DNA from: Candidatus Krumholzibacteriota bacterium
Lineage (GTDB): Bacteria; Krumholzibacteriota; Krumholzibacteriia; LZORAL124-64-63
Assembly: GCA_024275485.1 (NCBI GenBank)
Contig: JAJRZA010000066.1
Location: 1-64,000, forward strand
Direction: 5' to 3'
Length of the DNA stretch: 64,000 bases
In this document: positions 1 through 7,966 of the stretch, piece after piece
Position numbering within the stretch: position 1 is the stretch's first letter
How the letters are laid out: each line of letters begins with the position of its first letter
Made by a program: the position numbers and the translations under genes
The notes under the pieces: model-generated
Told to the model about the DNA's origin: nothing
What the model saw: only the letters and a program-made list of their open reading frames with translations
Databases searched by the model: none

Positions 1-99
1 ACCGGTTTTCAGCACGGATTATGGCGGGTTTATTCTACGTGTTCGGAAACGGTGCACGCAGTTTAACCCGCCAGTTCTTTTTGACAGATATATTGTGGA

Positions 100-627
100 T
101 TATTTTAGGTGGTTTTGGGAAGAATAATCTGACGCTCTACAACGCCCTGCATTAACTGGAATCCTTATTCTCGGAACCAACAAGTGAGAGGTTTTTGGCT
201 GGCGGAAATTAATCAATTTATGGAACCAAGACCTCTTAACGCATTGAAACAAAGTAATCCTGTTTTGGTGGGCCCCACAAGAAAGTTCACTTTGATCTTT
301 TGCCCACATATCGGGTTCAAGTGTCCTTAACACTGATACGACATAGGGCCGTTGGGGGTTCCAACGATAATCAAAAAACCTGACAACCCCGAGAGAAAGC
401 AAAGTAATTAAACCAATAAGCCCAAGGACCCAGAAATCAATTCCTAAAGCAAAATCAACCACTTTTATATTCAAAGACTTTTCGGCATTAATTGGCAAAA
501 CCGGTAGCGGAAAGGCAACCACTGTTGTATAGCCAGTTAAAAAAAGAGCCCCTACTGTTTCAAAAAGGATTAAAGTGCGTTTCCAGTTTCTCGGTAGTTC
601 ATGGTCTCTCCAGACGTGTCCTGACAT
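100..627 (-). CDS. hypothetical small membrane protein
   Basis: I do not recognise this 175-residue protein. It begins at an ATG preceded by GGGG about 6 nt upstream. Two hydrophobic stretches, around residues 18-44 and 58-84, look like membrane segments. The second half is polar, rich in Arg, His, Ser and Cys, and probably cytoplasmic. The DNA is clearly more AT-rich than the rest of the window, which suggests different ancestry or weak selection. It is separated from the tRNA-Ala gene by that gene's terminator, so it needs its own promoter; an AT-rich stretch (TTAAAATTAT) lies just upstream of the start. It could be a strain-specific or horizontally acquired gene, and I cannot exclude that it is not expressed. 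Confidence 0.5.
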   Translation of the reverse strand: MSGHVWRDHELPRNWKRTLILFETVGALFLTGYTTVVAFPLPVLPINAEKSLNIKVVDFALGIDFWVLGLIGLITLLSLGVVRFFDYRWNPQRPYVVSVLRTLEPDMWAKDQSELSCGAHQNRITLFQCVKRSWFHKLINFRQPKTSHLLVPRIRIPVNAGRCRASDYSSQNHLK

Positions 628-817
628 TGCATCCCCATAATTTTAAATTTGACCCTAAAAGATGAAAACATAAGACCAAAAATGCAGTCACCCGTCAACA
701 AACTTTCAGTCTAATATTTGAAAAGAACCAGGCAACAGTCTTATCTCGGCAACAATAAATCTTGCCAAAACCTTTAAAAAAAGCGAACCCATTGCGGACT
801 CGCCAATATTTTCACAT

Positions 818-852
818 AAAAAAAGAGGCCCGGCAAGCACCGTAACCTCTTT
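818..852 (-). terminator. intrinsic terminator after tRNA-Ala
   Basis: Read on the minus strand, AAAGAGG and CCTCTTT form the outer stem around an inner CGG/CCG pair, and a run of seven T follows. It lies about 10 nt beyond the tRNA-Ala CCA end, as expected for a monocistronic tRNA transcript. Confidence 0.8.
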
Positions 853-861
853 ATTATCAAT

Positions 862-937
862 TGGTGGAGCCAAGGGGGATCGAACCCCTGACCTCATGAC
901 TGCCAGTCATGCGCTCTCCCAGCTGAGCTATGGCCCC
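862..937 (-). tRNA. tRNA-Ala (GGC anticodon)
   Basis: A complete 76-nt cloverleaf can be folded by eye on the minus strand. The acceptor stem is GGGGCCA/TGGCTCC with one G-U pair. The D arm is GCTC/GAGC. The anticodon stem is CATGA/TCATG with loop CTGGCAG, giving anticodon GGC. The T arm is AGGGG/CCCCT with loop TTCGATC. Discriminator A is followed by an encoded CCA. It decodes GCC and GCU alanine codons. It is transcribed divergently from tRNA-Leu. Confidence 0.97.
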
Positions 938-957
938 ACCTGATTTGTCGATGGCCA

Positions 958-985
958 AATATAGTAGGATTTAAACCCGTGTCAA
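958..985 (-). promoter_or_regulatory. sigma70-type promoter of tRNA-Ala
   Basis: On the minus strand a perfect TTGACA (positions 980-985) is followed after 16 nt by TATATT (958-963). The predicted start is around 951, some 14 nt before the tRNA. The placement and match make it the obvious tRNA-Ala promoter. Confidence 0.7.
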
Positions 986-1010
986 TCTTTTCCCTAGTTC
1001 CAGGAGCGCC

Positions 1011-1039
1011 TTGACTTTCCCCTCTCCGCTGACTAAAAT
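1011..1039 (+). promoter_or_regulatory. sigma70-type promoter of tRNA-Leu
   Basis: TTGACT at 1011-1016 and TAAAAT at 1034-1039 are separated by exactly 17 nt on the plus strand. The predicted start, near 1046, leaves a leader of roughly 45 nt before tRNA-Leu. It sits back to back with the tRNA-Ala promoter in the same 154-bp spacer. Confidence 0.7.
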
Positions 1040-1091
1040 CCCGCCTGAGGTTCTCTCTATCCACTGTGTGGATTGAGGTTCCCACTCCGGT

Positions 1092-1178
1092 GCCGGAGTG
1101 GTGGAACTGGTAGACGCGCTGGACTCAAAATCCTGTGTACCTTGGTACGTGTGGGTTCAAATCCCACCTCCGGCACCA
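1092..1178 (+). tRNA. tRNA-Leu (CAA anticodon)
   Basis: This is an 87-nt class II tRNA. The acceptor stem is GCCGGAG/CTCCGGC, the T arm is GTGGG/CCCAC, and the long variable arm GTACC-TT-GGTAC is perfectly paired; this long arm is typical of Leu and Ser tRNAs. The anticodon loop CTCAAAA gives CAA, which reads UUG. The anticodon stem CTGGA/TCCTG contains one U-U mismatch at its second pair, where most leucine tRNAs are fully paired. The CCA end is encoded. Confidence 0.95.
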
Positions 1179-1218
1179 TCTTTCCTTCCTATCCCCCTCC
1201 CCTGATTCCAATTCCCTT

Positions 1219-1256
1219 TAAAAAAGCTGAGGGGCAACCCTAACGGTCACCCCTCA
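1219..1256 (-). terminator. intrinsic terminator after pruA
   Basis: On the minus strand TGAGGGG pairs with CCCCTCA around a 15-nt loop, followed by GC and a run of six T. It lies about 45 nt beyond the pruA stop. The same stem faces the end of tRNA-Leu from the other side but has no T run in that direction, so it may help stop both transcripts. Confidence 0.75.
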
Positions 1257-1299
1257 CCTCGTTTACCCGATCTGATAGAATTTGAATGTCTCCAAATAT

Positions 1300-2934
1300 C
1301 TACCGAGCGGACATATAGGGATACGGATAATCCCGCGGTGGATCAAAGGTCTCTTTGACCGTGCGCGGACTGGTCCAGCGCACCAGGTTCAGGTAGCTGC
1401 CGGCCTTGTCATTGGTGCCGCTGGCTCTGCTGCCTCCGAAGGGCTGCTGGCCAACCACCGCGCCGGTGGGCTTGTCGTTCAGGTAGAAGTTGCCGGCGGC
1501 TCCTTCCAGCTCGTCCTTCATCTTGATCAGGGCGGCCCTGTCCTGGGCCCAGATCGCGCCGGTCAGGGCGTAGGCGCTGCTGGTATCGCACAGACGCAAA
1601 GTCTTCAAGAGGTCTTTCTCCTCGTACACGTAAATGCTCAACACCGGACCAAAGATTTCCTCCACCATGCTCTCGTAGTGCGGATCCTGGGCCACGATAA
1701 CCGTGGGCTCGATGAAATAACCCTTGGAATCGTCGCAGCCGCCGCCAATGAGAATCCTGGCTTTGCCGCGGGCCTTCCTGGCCCGGTCGATGTAGCCCTT
1801 GATGCTGTCGAAGGCGTGCCTGTCGATGACCGCGCCCATGAAGTTGCGGAAATCCGTCACGTCGCCCTGCTTGATGGTGGACACCATTTCCATCAGTTCC
1901 TTCCTGACCTGGCGCCACAGGTTGGCCGGAATGTAGGCCCGACTGGCGGCGCTGCATTTCTGTCCCTGGTATTCGAAGGAACCACGCACCAGGGCGGTCA
2001 CCAAGGCGGTGACGTCGGCGCTAGGATGGGCAAAGACAAAATCCTTGCCGCCGGTTTCGCCCACGATGCGGGGATAACATCCATAGTTGTGGATGTTGGT
2101 GCCGATCTGCTTCCACATGTTCTGGAAAACAGCGGTGCTGCCGGTGAAATGCACCCCACCAAGATCGGGGCTGGCCATGGCCGGGTTGCCGATCTGGCCC
2201 CCACTGCCGGGCACGAAGTTGATCACGCCGTCGGGCATGCCCGCTTCCTTGAAAAGCTGCATCAGGTAATGACCGCTGAAAACGGAGCTGGACGCAGGCT
2301 TCCAGACAATGGTATTGCCCATCAGCGCCGGCGCAGTGGTCAGGTTGCCGGCAATGGCCGTGAAATTGAACGGTGTCACCGCAAAAACAAATCCATCCAG
2401 GGGACGTTGCTCAAGCTGGTTCCAAACCCCCGGCGAACTGGCGGGTTGCTCGGCCATTATCTGCTGGGCGTAGTGAACATTGAAACGCAGAAAATCGATG
2501 AGCTCGCAGGCGCTGTCGATTTCGGCCTGCATGGGGTTCTTGCCCTGGCCCAGCATGGTCGCCGCGTTGATGGCTTGACGATGGCGTCCGGCCAGCAATT
2601 CGGCAGCTTTCAGCATGATGGCCGCCCGGTGCTCGAAAGGCGTGGCTGCCCAGCCCTTTTTAGCTTTCTGGGCAGCTTTGATGGCCAATTTGACCTCTTT
2701 TTCCCCACCTTTGTGATACTGACCCAGCACATGCTTGTGGTTGTGGGGCATCACGCAATCGGCCAGGTCACCGGTGCGCACTTCCTTCCCGCCGATAACC
2801 ATGGGGATCTCGATTTTTTCGGCTGCCTGCTTCTTCAGGGCTGCCTTCAATTCCTGTTTTTCAGGGGAACCGTCCTCGTAACCCTTGACCGGTTCGTTGG
2901 TGGGCACGGGAACTTTGTAGATGGCGTTGGGCAT
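1300..2934 (-). CDS. pruA: L-glutamate gamma-semialdehyde (P5C) dehydrogenase
   Basis: This 544-residue NAD-dependent aldehyde dehydrogenase oxidises glutamate semialdehyde, in equilibrium with pyrroline-5-carboxylate, to glutamate. It is the last step of proline catabolism, in the cytosol. Visible family features are the coenzyme-binding segment FTGSTAVFQNMWKQ, the general-base motif GETGGKD, and the catalytic cysteine in YQGQKCSAASR. The sequence resembles the group 1 type (human ALDH4A1-like) rather than the bifunctional PutA C-terminal domain. I chose the ATG at 2934 because GAGGAG lies about 4-9 nt upstream; the frame is open further upstream but without homology. No proline dehydrogenase gene is adjacent, so putA/prodh must be elsewhere. 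A terminator follows the gene. Confidence 0.95.
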   Translation of the reverse strand: MPNAIYKVPVPTNEPVKGYEDGSPEKQELKAALKKQAAEKIEIPMVIGGKEVRTGDLADCVMPHNHKHVLGQYHKGGEKEVKLAIKAAQKAKKGWAATPFEHRAAIMLKAAELLAGRHRQAINAATMLGQGKNPMQAEIDSACELIDFLRFNVHYAQQIMAEQPASSPGVWNQLEQRPLDGFVFAVTPFNFTAIAGNLTTAPALMGNTIVWKPASSSVFSGHYLMQLFKEAGMPDGVINFVPGSGGQIGNPAMASPDLGGVHFTGSTAVFQNMWKQIGTNIHNYGCYPRIVGETGGKDFVFAHPSADVTALVTALVRGSFEYQGQKCSAASRAYIPANLWRQVRKELMEMVSTIKQGDVTDFRNFMGAVIDRHAFDSIKGYIDRARKARGKARILIGGGCDDSKGYFIEPTVIVAQDPHYESMVEEIFGPVLSIYVYEEKDLLKTLRLCDTSSAYALTGAIWAQDRAALIKMKDELEGAAGNFYLNDKPTGAVVGQQPFGGSRASGTNDKAGSYLNLVRWTSPRTVKETFDPPRDYPYPYMSAR

Positions 2935-3017
2935 GGGATCTCCTCGGCGGATGAACCGCGGATTGCTGAGGCACATGGTTGACTGCATCAGCTGGAAAAA
3001 ATCGCAGGATTTCGGCA

Positions 3018-3029
3018 GGTCAATTGACC
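3018..3029. promoter_or_regulatory. perfect 12-bp palindrome between pruA and fbp
   Basis: GGTCAATTGACC is an exact inverted repeat located 84 bp upstream of the pruA start in the 253-bp divergent spacer between pruA and fbp. Its size, symmetry and position suit an operator for a dimeric regulator of proline use or of the pruA/fbp switch. No regulator gene is adjacent. The assignment is inference only. Confidence 0.35.
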
Positions 3030-3081
3030 CCTTCTCATAGGGTGACGATGGCAAAGAATGCACGCTTTTGCAAGTAGATCG

Positions 3082-3109
3082 TTGTCCAAAGCCCAAATCC
3101 TGTTACATT
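3082..3109 (+). promoter_or_regulatory. candidate promoter of fbp
   Basis: TTGTCC (3082-3087) and TACATT (3104-3109) are spaced by 16 nt on the plus strand, about 80 nt before the fbp start. Each hexamer matches consensus at four of six positions, so this is only a plausible candidate. Confidence 0.35.
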
Positions 3110-3187
3110 TGGTGGGGCTAAAAAACATCCGAACAACCAGGACGATGTTTAACCCACTCGGAATATGAACCAACCAAGGTGCGAAAC

Positions 3188-4225
3188 ATGATCCAGGCTC
3201 CCAAAAACCTGAAAACAATCGAGGCCCACTTCCTCGAACTGCAAAGCATTCACCCTGCGGCCAGTGGCGATTTCACCGGCCTCCTGAGCGATATCACCTT
3301 TGCCTGCAAGGTCATCAGCCGCGAGGTCAACAAAGCCGGTCTGGTTGATATCATTGGTGCCACGGGAGATGAAAACATCCAGGGCGAGGTTGTCCAGAAA
3401 CTGGATGAATTCGCCAACAACGTCTTTTTGAAGTGCCTGGGCACACGCGACCAGGTTTGCATCCTGGGCAGTGAGGAACTGGACGAGCCGCTTTTCATCG
3501 ACGCCCATAGCGGCAGCGGCAATTACATCGTCGTTTTTGATCCTCTTGACGGCAGTTCCAACATCGACGCCAATGTTTCGGTGGGCACCATTTTTGGGAT
3601 TTGGAAAAGGAAGTCAAGGCTCAATAGGGTCGACCTCAGTGATTTGCTGCAGGCCGGTTGCCAGCAGGTGGCCGCCGGGTATGTCATTTACGGGTCCAGC
3701 ACCATGTTCGTCTACACGGCCGGCCACGGGGTTCATGGTTTCACCCTCGACCCCAGCCTGGGTGAATTCCTGCTCAGCCACGAAAACATCACCACGCCGT
3801 TCACCGGGGAAATCTATTCCGTGAATGAAGCCTATGAGCCCATGTGGGAGCCTGAGATTCGCGAGGTGGTTCGGCAGATCAAATATGGCCAGAACACCAC
3901 CAGCAAGCGCTCCGACGCCCCCACTTCCGGTGCCGGCAAATCCACGCGCTACATCGGTTCACTGGTGGCCGACTTTCACCGCAACCTGCTGTACGGCGGT
4001 ATCTACCTGTATCCGCCCACCAAGAACAAGCCCCAGGGCAAGCTGCGCCTCATGTGCGAAGCCGCGCCCCTGGCCATGATTGCCGAAGACGCCGGCGGTT
4101 ATGCCAGTGACGGAAAGCAGAATATCCTGGATATCATCCCGACGGAAATGCACATGCGGGTTCCCCTGTACATCGGAAGCCGCGGTGATGTGATGTGGAT
4201 CGAGCAGATGCTTTCCAAAAAGTAG
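3188..4225 (+). CDS. fbp: fructose-1,6-bisphosphatase class I
   Basis: This 345-residue enzyme hydrolyses fructose 1,6-bisphosphate to fructose 6-phosphate, the committed step of gluconeogenesis, in the cytosol with Mg2+. The metal and substrate signature DPLDGSSNID is present around residue 116. An upstream acidic loop ILGSEELDEP, the Tyr/Arg-rich sugar-phosphate region (STRYIGSLVADFHR, then YPPTKNKPQGKLR) and the C-terminal EDAGG motif follow in the usual order. The ATG at 3188 is preceded by AAGGTG with 7 nt spacing; a GTG three codons earlier lies inside that ribosome binding site and is less likely. The gene is one of only two protein genes on the plus strand here. Confidence 0.96.
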   Translation: MIQAPKNLKTIEAHFLELQSIHPAASGDFTGLLSDITFACKVISREVNKAGLVDIIGATGDENIQGEVVQKLDEFANNVFLKCLGTRDQVCILGSEELDEPLFIDAHSGSGNYIVVFDPLDGSSNIDANVSVGTIFGIWKRKSRLNRVDLSDLLQAGCQQVAAGYVIYGSSTMFVYTAGHGVHGFTLDPSLGEFLLSHENITTPFTGEIYSVNEAYEPMWEPEIREVVRQIKYGQNTTSKRSDAPTSGAGKSTRYIGSLVADFHRNLLYGGIYLYPPTKNKPQGKLRLMCEAAPLAMIAEDAGGYASDGKQNILDIIPTEMHMRVPLYIGSRGDVMWIEQMLSKK

Positions 4226-4227
4226 GA

Positions 4228-4557
4228 TCAGACCTGGGGATCCATCTGCTTCTGAACGCCCTTTTTCTCAATGACCAGCCCCAGAGCCATATTGCCGCAT
4301 TTTGGTTTGTGGACGCAACCGGCCGGAATGAGAATGGACTGTCCCTGCCGAACCTCGACAGTGCGTCCATCCATCTCCACCTCGATGGATCCTTCGAGGA
4401 TATGAATGAACTCGTCGCTTTCATGACTATGGGTGATGTAATCGCCACTGTATCGCACGATGAAGCTATGGTACTTGTCGTCGATGTCGGCGATCTCCAC
4501 CGGCCGGAAAACCTGATGCAATCCACGAGCCATTTTCAGTGTATCAAACTTGGGCAC
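4228..4557 (-). CDS. cupin-domain protein
   Basis: This single-domain cupin has 109 residues. The first cupin motif is visible as THSHESDEFIHILEG (metal-binding His, His and Glu) and the second as PAGCVHKPKC (third His). The fold is a small double-stranded beta barrel, usually a metal-dependent enzyme or a sugar/small-molecule binding sensor; the actual substrate cannot be read from sequence. The start is a GTG with AAGGAG about 9 nt upstream. It is the last gene downstream of ybgF with a 28-nt gap, so it may be co-transcribed with the tol-pal operon. Its stop faces the end of fbp, only 2 nt away. Confidence 0.8.
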   Translation of the reverse strand: MPKFDTLKMARGLHQVFRPVEIADIDDKYHSFIVRYSGDYITHSHESDEFIHILEGSIEVEMDGRTVEVRQGQSILIPAGCVHKPKCGNMALGLVIEKKGVQKQMDPQV

Positions 4558-4585
4558 GTTTCATTCTCCTTGTCGGAGCAGCGGT

Positions 4586-5374
4586 CTATTGTTCGGCTTC
4601 TTCCTTCAACAAAGCAGCTTCGTTGCTGTTGGGGAATTGGGTCATCAACTTGCCACCGACATCCCAGGCTTCTTCCTGCCGGTTCAATTCCAACAGGCAG
4701 ATGCGACTCTTGTACAGGGCCGCCGGTGCAAATTCAGCCGCCGGGTACGCAGTCAACATCTGCTGAAAATAACCCAGGGCTGCTTCATATTGGCCGTCTT
4801 TGTAAGACAGATCGCCCAACCAATACATCGCGTCGTCGGCCACTTCGCTGGTGGGATACTTTTCCAGAAATTCCTCGAAACCCTGGCGGGCCAACTCATC
4901 GTTCCCCCGGTCTTTGTCCAACAGGGCCATGTCGAAGGTGGCCTTGCCTTCTTCCAGCAAGGGCCCACCCGCTGCGGCCCCGCTTGTGGGGGGTTTGTAT
5001 TCACCCAAGGTAGGCAAACCCGAGCGGGTAGCCAAGAGGTCCACCCGGGCGGACAGGTCTCGCATGTATTCGGTGTTATCATCCAGTTTGTTCATCAACT
5101 GATCAATCTGGGTGGACAATTGGGACAGACTGCTCAATCGCATTGCGCTGGATTCGTCACCGGCATTGCGATCCATGCGAAGCAGTTGACCGAGGGCGGT
5201 CATCTCCTGCAAAAGGCGTTTGTTCTCGGCCTTGATCAGGGAAATTTCGTCATGGTTATCCTGAACAGCCACTTCAATGCGATCGAGCTGGGGTGCACAA
5301 CCGGTCCCAGCAAGCACCACTGCCCCAAACAGGGCAGTGGTCAGCAGGCTGGAAATCAGACGTGGGGCGATCAT
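4586..5374 (-). CDS. ybgF: Tol-Pal associated periplasmic TPR protein
   Basis: This 262-residue exported protein is of the YbgF/CpoB family, which links cell-wall synthesis with outer-membrane constriction through TolA. The N-terminus has a lipoprotein-like signal ending in LAGTGC at about residue 26. Residues 30-110 are predicted coiled coil (the trimerisation region of the family). The C-terminal half contains tetratricopeptide repeats, recognisable by segments such as EFLEKYPTSEVADDAMYWLG. In E. coli CpoB is a soluble periplasmic protein; here the cysteine after the signal suggests a membrane-anchored form. It starts 9 nt after the pal stop with AAGG in the ribosome site. Confidence 0.9.
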   Translation of the reverse strand: MIAPRLISSLLTTALFGAVVLAGTGCAPQLDRIEVAVQDNHDEISLIKAENKRLLQEMTALGQLLRMDRNAGDESSAMRLSSLSQLSTQIDQLMNKLDDNTEYMRDLSARVDLLATRSGLPTLGEYKPPTSGAAAGGPLLEEGKATFDMALLDKDRGNDELARQGFEEFLEKYPTSEVADDAMYWLGDLSYKDGQYEAALGYFQQMLTAYPAAEFAPAALYKSRICLLELNRQEEAWDVGGKLMTQFPNSNEAALLKEEAEQ

Positions 5375-5383
5375 GTTCTCACC

Positions 5384-5932
5384 TTAGGGGCGCTCGAAAT
5401 GAGTGCGCCGGTTCTTGGCCCAGGAGTCTTCGTCGTGACCATAGGCAAAAGGCTTGCTCTTGCCGTACGAGGTTGTCCGCAGGCTGCTGACCGAAACTCC
5501 GAGGCTGACCAGGTAATCCCGCACCACCAGGGCGCGTTTTTCGCCGAGTGCCATGTTGTACTCCACGGTTCCGCGCTCGTCGCAGTGACCCGAGAGCATG
5601 ACCGTAACTCCGGCTTCACGCAGGAGTCGGGCGTTGCTCGAGAGGATGCTCATGGCTTCGCGGTCCAGGTCGTACTGATCGAGGGCGAAGAAAACATCTT
5701 CGATACCAAAATCAGCAGGTTGCAGATTGGCGTAGTCGATGGCGGGTTCCGCAGGTACTTCCGGTTCGGGCACGGGCTCTACAGGAATTTCCTCCACCAC
5801 CTCACCAGAATCCGGTGCAGGGACTTCGGTCTCCACCTCGGCGTTCTTGCTGCAACCGACAAAAAGCATACTCACAACCATAATGGCCACCAAAGTGATC
5901 CAAGTGCTTTGGCTAATCCTACTGAAGTTCAT
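5384..5932 (-). CDS. pal: peptidoglycan-associated lipoprotein Pal
   Basis: This 182-residue outer-membrane lipoprotein non-covalently anchors the outer membrane to peptidoglycan and partners TolB. The signal peptide ends at a lipobox (LFVGC, Cys around residue 27). A Pro/Glu/Val-rich linker follows, then a C-terminal OmpA-like domain with the peptidoglycan-binding region LSGHCDERGTVEYNMALGEK and the conserved NRR near the end. AAGGAG lies 9 nt upstream of the ATG. It follows tolB by 39 nt and precedes ybgF by 9 nt, the standard order of a tol-pal operon. Confidence 0.95.
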   Translation of the reverse strand: MNFSRISQSTWITLVAIMVVSMLFVGCSKNAEVETEVPAPDSGEVVEEIPVEPVPEPEVPAEPAIDYANLQPADFGIEDVFFALDQYDLDREAMSILSSNARLLREAGVTVMLSGHCDERGTVEYNMALGEKRALVVRDYLVSLGVSVSSLRTTSYGKSKPFAYGHDEDSWAKNRRTHFERP

Positions 5933-5971
5933 GCCGATTTACTCCTTGTAGAGTGGGTTCTATCCGCGGTC

Positions 5972-7288
5972 CTAGTTGGACCAGTCGGGTGTGGTGTCCG
6001 GGTCGGGCCCGAACGTCAGTTGCCGAAAAGTATTCTCGACAACATCGAAAACGAAAAGCTTGAAGACCCCGGAACGATCCGAGGTGAAGACAATGTGCCG
6101 GCCATCGGGCGCCCAGCTGGGATCTTCGCAATTTCCCCAGCCGGCACCGGTCAGAACCCTGCGGTTCTCACCGGTGATGCTCATCAAAACGATTTGCGTG
6201 GTGTTGCCCTCCCGGGTGGCATAAACAATGTTTTGGCCGTCGGGAGACCAGTCCGCCGAATCGTTGTAGCGCCCCTCGTAAGTGCGACGCCTGCGTCCAG
6301 TACCTTCATCATCAATGATATATAACTGAGGAGTGCCTGTTCTGTCACTGGTAAAAATCAATTCTCGGCCATTGGGAGCCCAACTGGGGCTGATTTCAAT
6401 GCTTTTTGCCACTGTCAACCGTTTGATGATGCGGCCCTCAGGCGAAATCCGGTATATTTCCGGATTTCCTCCCCTGGACAGGGCCAAAAGTAACTCATGA
6501 CCATCAGGATGCCAGTCCGCACCGTAATTCAGGCCATCCAGCTCGATAATCGGCCGAACACTGCCGGTATGGGTGTTGAGGCTGAACAACCCCTGGGTAC
6601 CTTCCCGGTAGCTTGTGAAAGCAATTTCAGAGCGGTCCGGAGACCAGCTCGGACACAGATTGAGTGTGCGGTTGGCCGTGAGCTTCAACTCACCCGCCCC
6701 ATCGTAATCCACGGCATACAGATCAGTTCGAGCGTTGCTACCCCGGCAGAAGGCAATGCGCGTCATGGTGATGGGCGGAGACATGGAAATATACCCGATA
6801 ACCTGGGCGGAAAAGTGATGCGCGGTGGTGCGCAACTGGGTCGGCAAGGGGCGGTATCGCTTGCTGAAAAGAAGCTGCCGCGAAGGATAGAGCATAAAAT
6901 TGAGATTGATGGTGGTGGGGACATCTTCCCCCGTGAGTTCCGCATCGCGCAAAGGGCCTTCCACAGTGCCTTCGATGGTGAACTGAAAATCGAGACTGTC
7001 ACTTTGATCTTCGCTCAGGGCGGTGCGTATCAAGCCACTGAAAATCAGATCGTTGTTGATGACCGACTCAACAAGTTCGGCAGTCTTCACGGAAGCTGTT
7101 CCCCCGGAAAGCACATTCAGCATATTGACGAGGATGTCCGTTTTCTCATAAGCCGTTTTGGTTATATCGACGCCCACTTCAATTTGGCCATTGGCAGCCA
7201 AGGCTTGATCGACCATGGGCACCATCATGCAAAATGTCAGGCACAACGCCAGGCCGATCTTGACGAGTCCGGTAGGAAAAAATCTCAT
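5972..7288 (-). CDS. tolB: Tol-Pal translocation protein TolB
   Basis: This 438-residue periplasmic protein has an N-terminal signal peptide (about residues 1-32), an N-terminal alpha/beta domain and a six-bladed beta propeller. The propeller repeats are seen as recurrent PSWSPDRSEIAFTS, DWHPDGHELL, PSWAPNGRELIFTSDR and DWSPDGQNIVY strands ending in a closing strand. It exchanges between Pal and the Tol inner-membrane complex during cell constriction. Its ATG overlaps the upstream TonB-like gene stop as ATGA, so the two are translationally coupled. Confidence 0.96.
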   Translation of the reverse strand: MRFFPTGLVKIGLALCLTFCMMVPMVDQALAANGQIEVGVDITKTAYEKTDILVNMLNVLSGGTASVKTAELVESVINNDLIFSGLIRTALSEDQSDSLDFQFTIEGTVEGPLRDAELTGEDVPTTINLNFMLYPSRQLLFSKRYRPLPTQLRTTAHHFSAQVIGYISMSPPITMTRIAFCRGSNARTDLYAVDYDGAGELKLTANRTLNLCPSWSPDRSEIAFTSYREGTQGLFSLNTHTGSVRPIIELDGLNYGADWHPDGHELLLALSRGGNPEIYRISPEGRIIKRLTVAKSIEISPSWAPNGRELIFTSDRTGTPQLYIIDDEGTGRRRRTYEGRYNDSADWSPDGQNIVYATREGNTTQIVLMSITGENRRVLTGAGWGNCEDPSWAPDGRHIVFTSDRSGVFKLFVFDVVENTFRQLTFGPDPDTTPDWSN

Positions 7289-7965
7289 CTATCACCCGAT
7301 TCCAGGTTGAAAGTCATGGTCACGCCAAGGCTGTTGGCACCAAAATCGCCGGGCAACTGGGGCAAACGGGTTGATTGCACGGCCCGCAGGGCTTCACGAT
7401 CATAGACCCCTACTCCACTGCTGCGCACCAGTGTCATCTGCACCACCAACCCGCTGCGTTGAATGGTGAAATGCACCACGCAGGCAATGCCGGCATCGTT
7501 TCGAAATCCCATTTGACGGGGATTCCAGTTGCGGGCCACCTGTCCCTCCATGATGGCAAGGTACCAGGCAAATGGAAAATTGGCGTCGGTGCCGGCGATG
7601 GCTGCACCGGTAGTCGGGGGAATCGCCGCCGCCGGCTCGGAAACTTCATCGGGCTCGATTTCCTTCGGCTTTTCCTCCCTTGCTTCTTCCTTGGGAGGCT
7701 CCTTTTTGATTTCCTTCTTCGGTTCTGGAAGTTCCTTGGGCGGCAATTCATCTGGCTGTTTCGGCTGCGGTTTTGGTGGTTCCAATATTTTTATATCTTC
7801 GACGGGTTTTTCCTCCTTGGGTTGAGTCCGGGGCAACTCAACCAATCGCACGCCGATGGTCTTTGGCGTTTCGTAGGTTTTCTGCTGAACCATGTTGCCG
7901 AACATCAGCACCAGCCCTAGCGTCAGGGCGTGAATGATCATGGAGAGGGGCAACCCGCGGGTCAT
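7285..7965 (-). CDS. TonB/TolA-like energy-transducing protein
   Basis: This 226-residue protein occupies the TolA position of the operon. A single N-terminal membrane segment (about residues 7-24) is followed by a long Pro/Lys/Glu-rich periplasmic spacer (about residues 48-112). A C-terminal TonB-type domain (about 130-226) carries an RNWNPRQMG-like entry and the end signature SSGVGVYDREALRAVQ. By position it should couple TolQ/TolR proton flow to TolB/Pal. The C-terminal domain looks more like the TonB family than E. coli TolA. It starts 1 nt after the tolR stop and its stop overlaps tolB. Confidence 0.85.
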   Translation of the reverse strand: MTRGLPLSMIIHALTLGLVLMFGNMVQQKTYETPKTIGVRLVELPRTQPKEEKPVEDIKILEPPKPQPKQPDELPPKELPEPKKEIKKEPPKEEAREEKPKEIEPDEVSEPAAAIPPTTGAAIAGTDANFPFAWYLAIMEGQVARNWNPRQMGFRNDAGIACVVHFTIQRSGLVVQMTLVRSSGVGVYDREALRAVQSTRLPQLPGDFGANSLGVTMTFNLESGDR

Positions 7966-7966
7966 C

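Noticed and set aside
23-72. attC-like recombination site at the left edge
   Set aside because: The inverted repeat GGCGGGTT/AACCCGCC lacks the R and L box arrangement of integron sites, and no integrase or cassette array is visible.
706-1085. Two short minus-strand frames overlapping tRNA-Ala and its flanks
   Set aside because: They run through the tRNA and both promoters and have no homology.
1282-2982. 566-codon plus-strand open frame opposite pruA
   Set aside because: Antisense shadow of pruA, starting inside its terminator region, with no ribosome site or homology.
4550-6325. 591-codon plus-strand open frame opposite ybgF, pal and tolB
   Set aside because: Spans three conserved minus-strand genes and their spacers; no recognisable protein.
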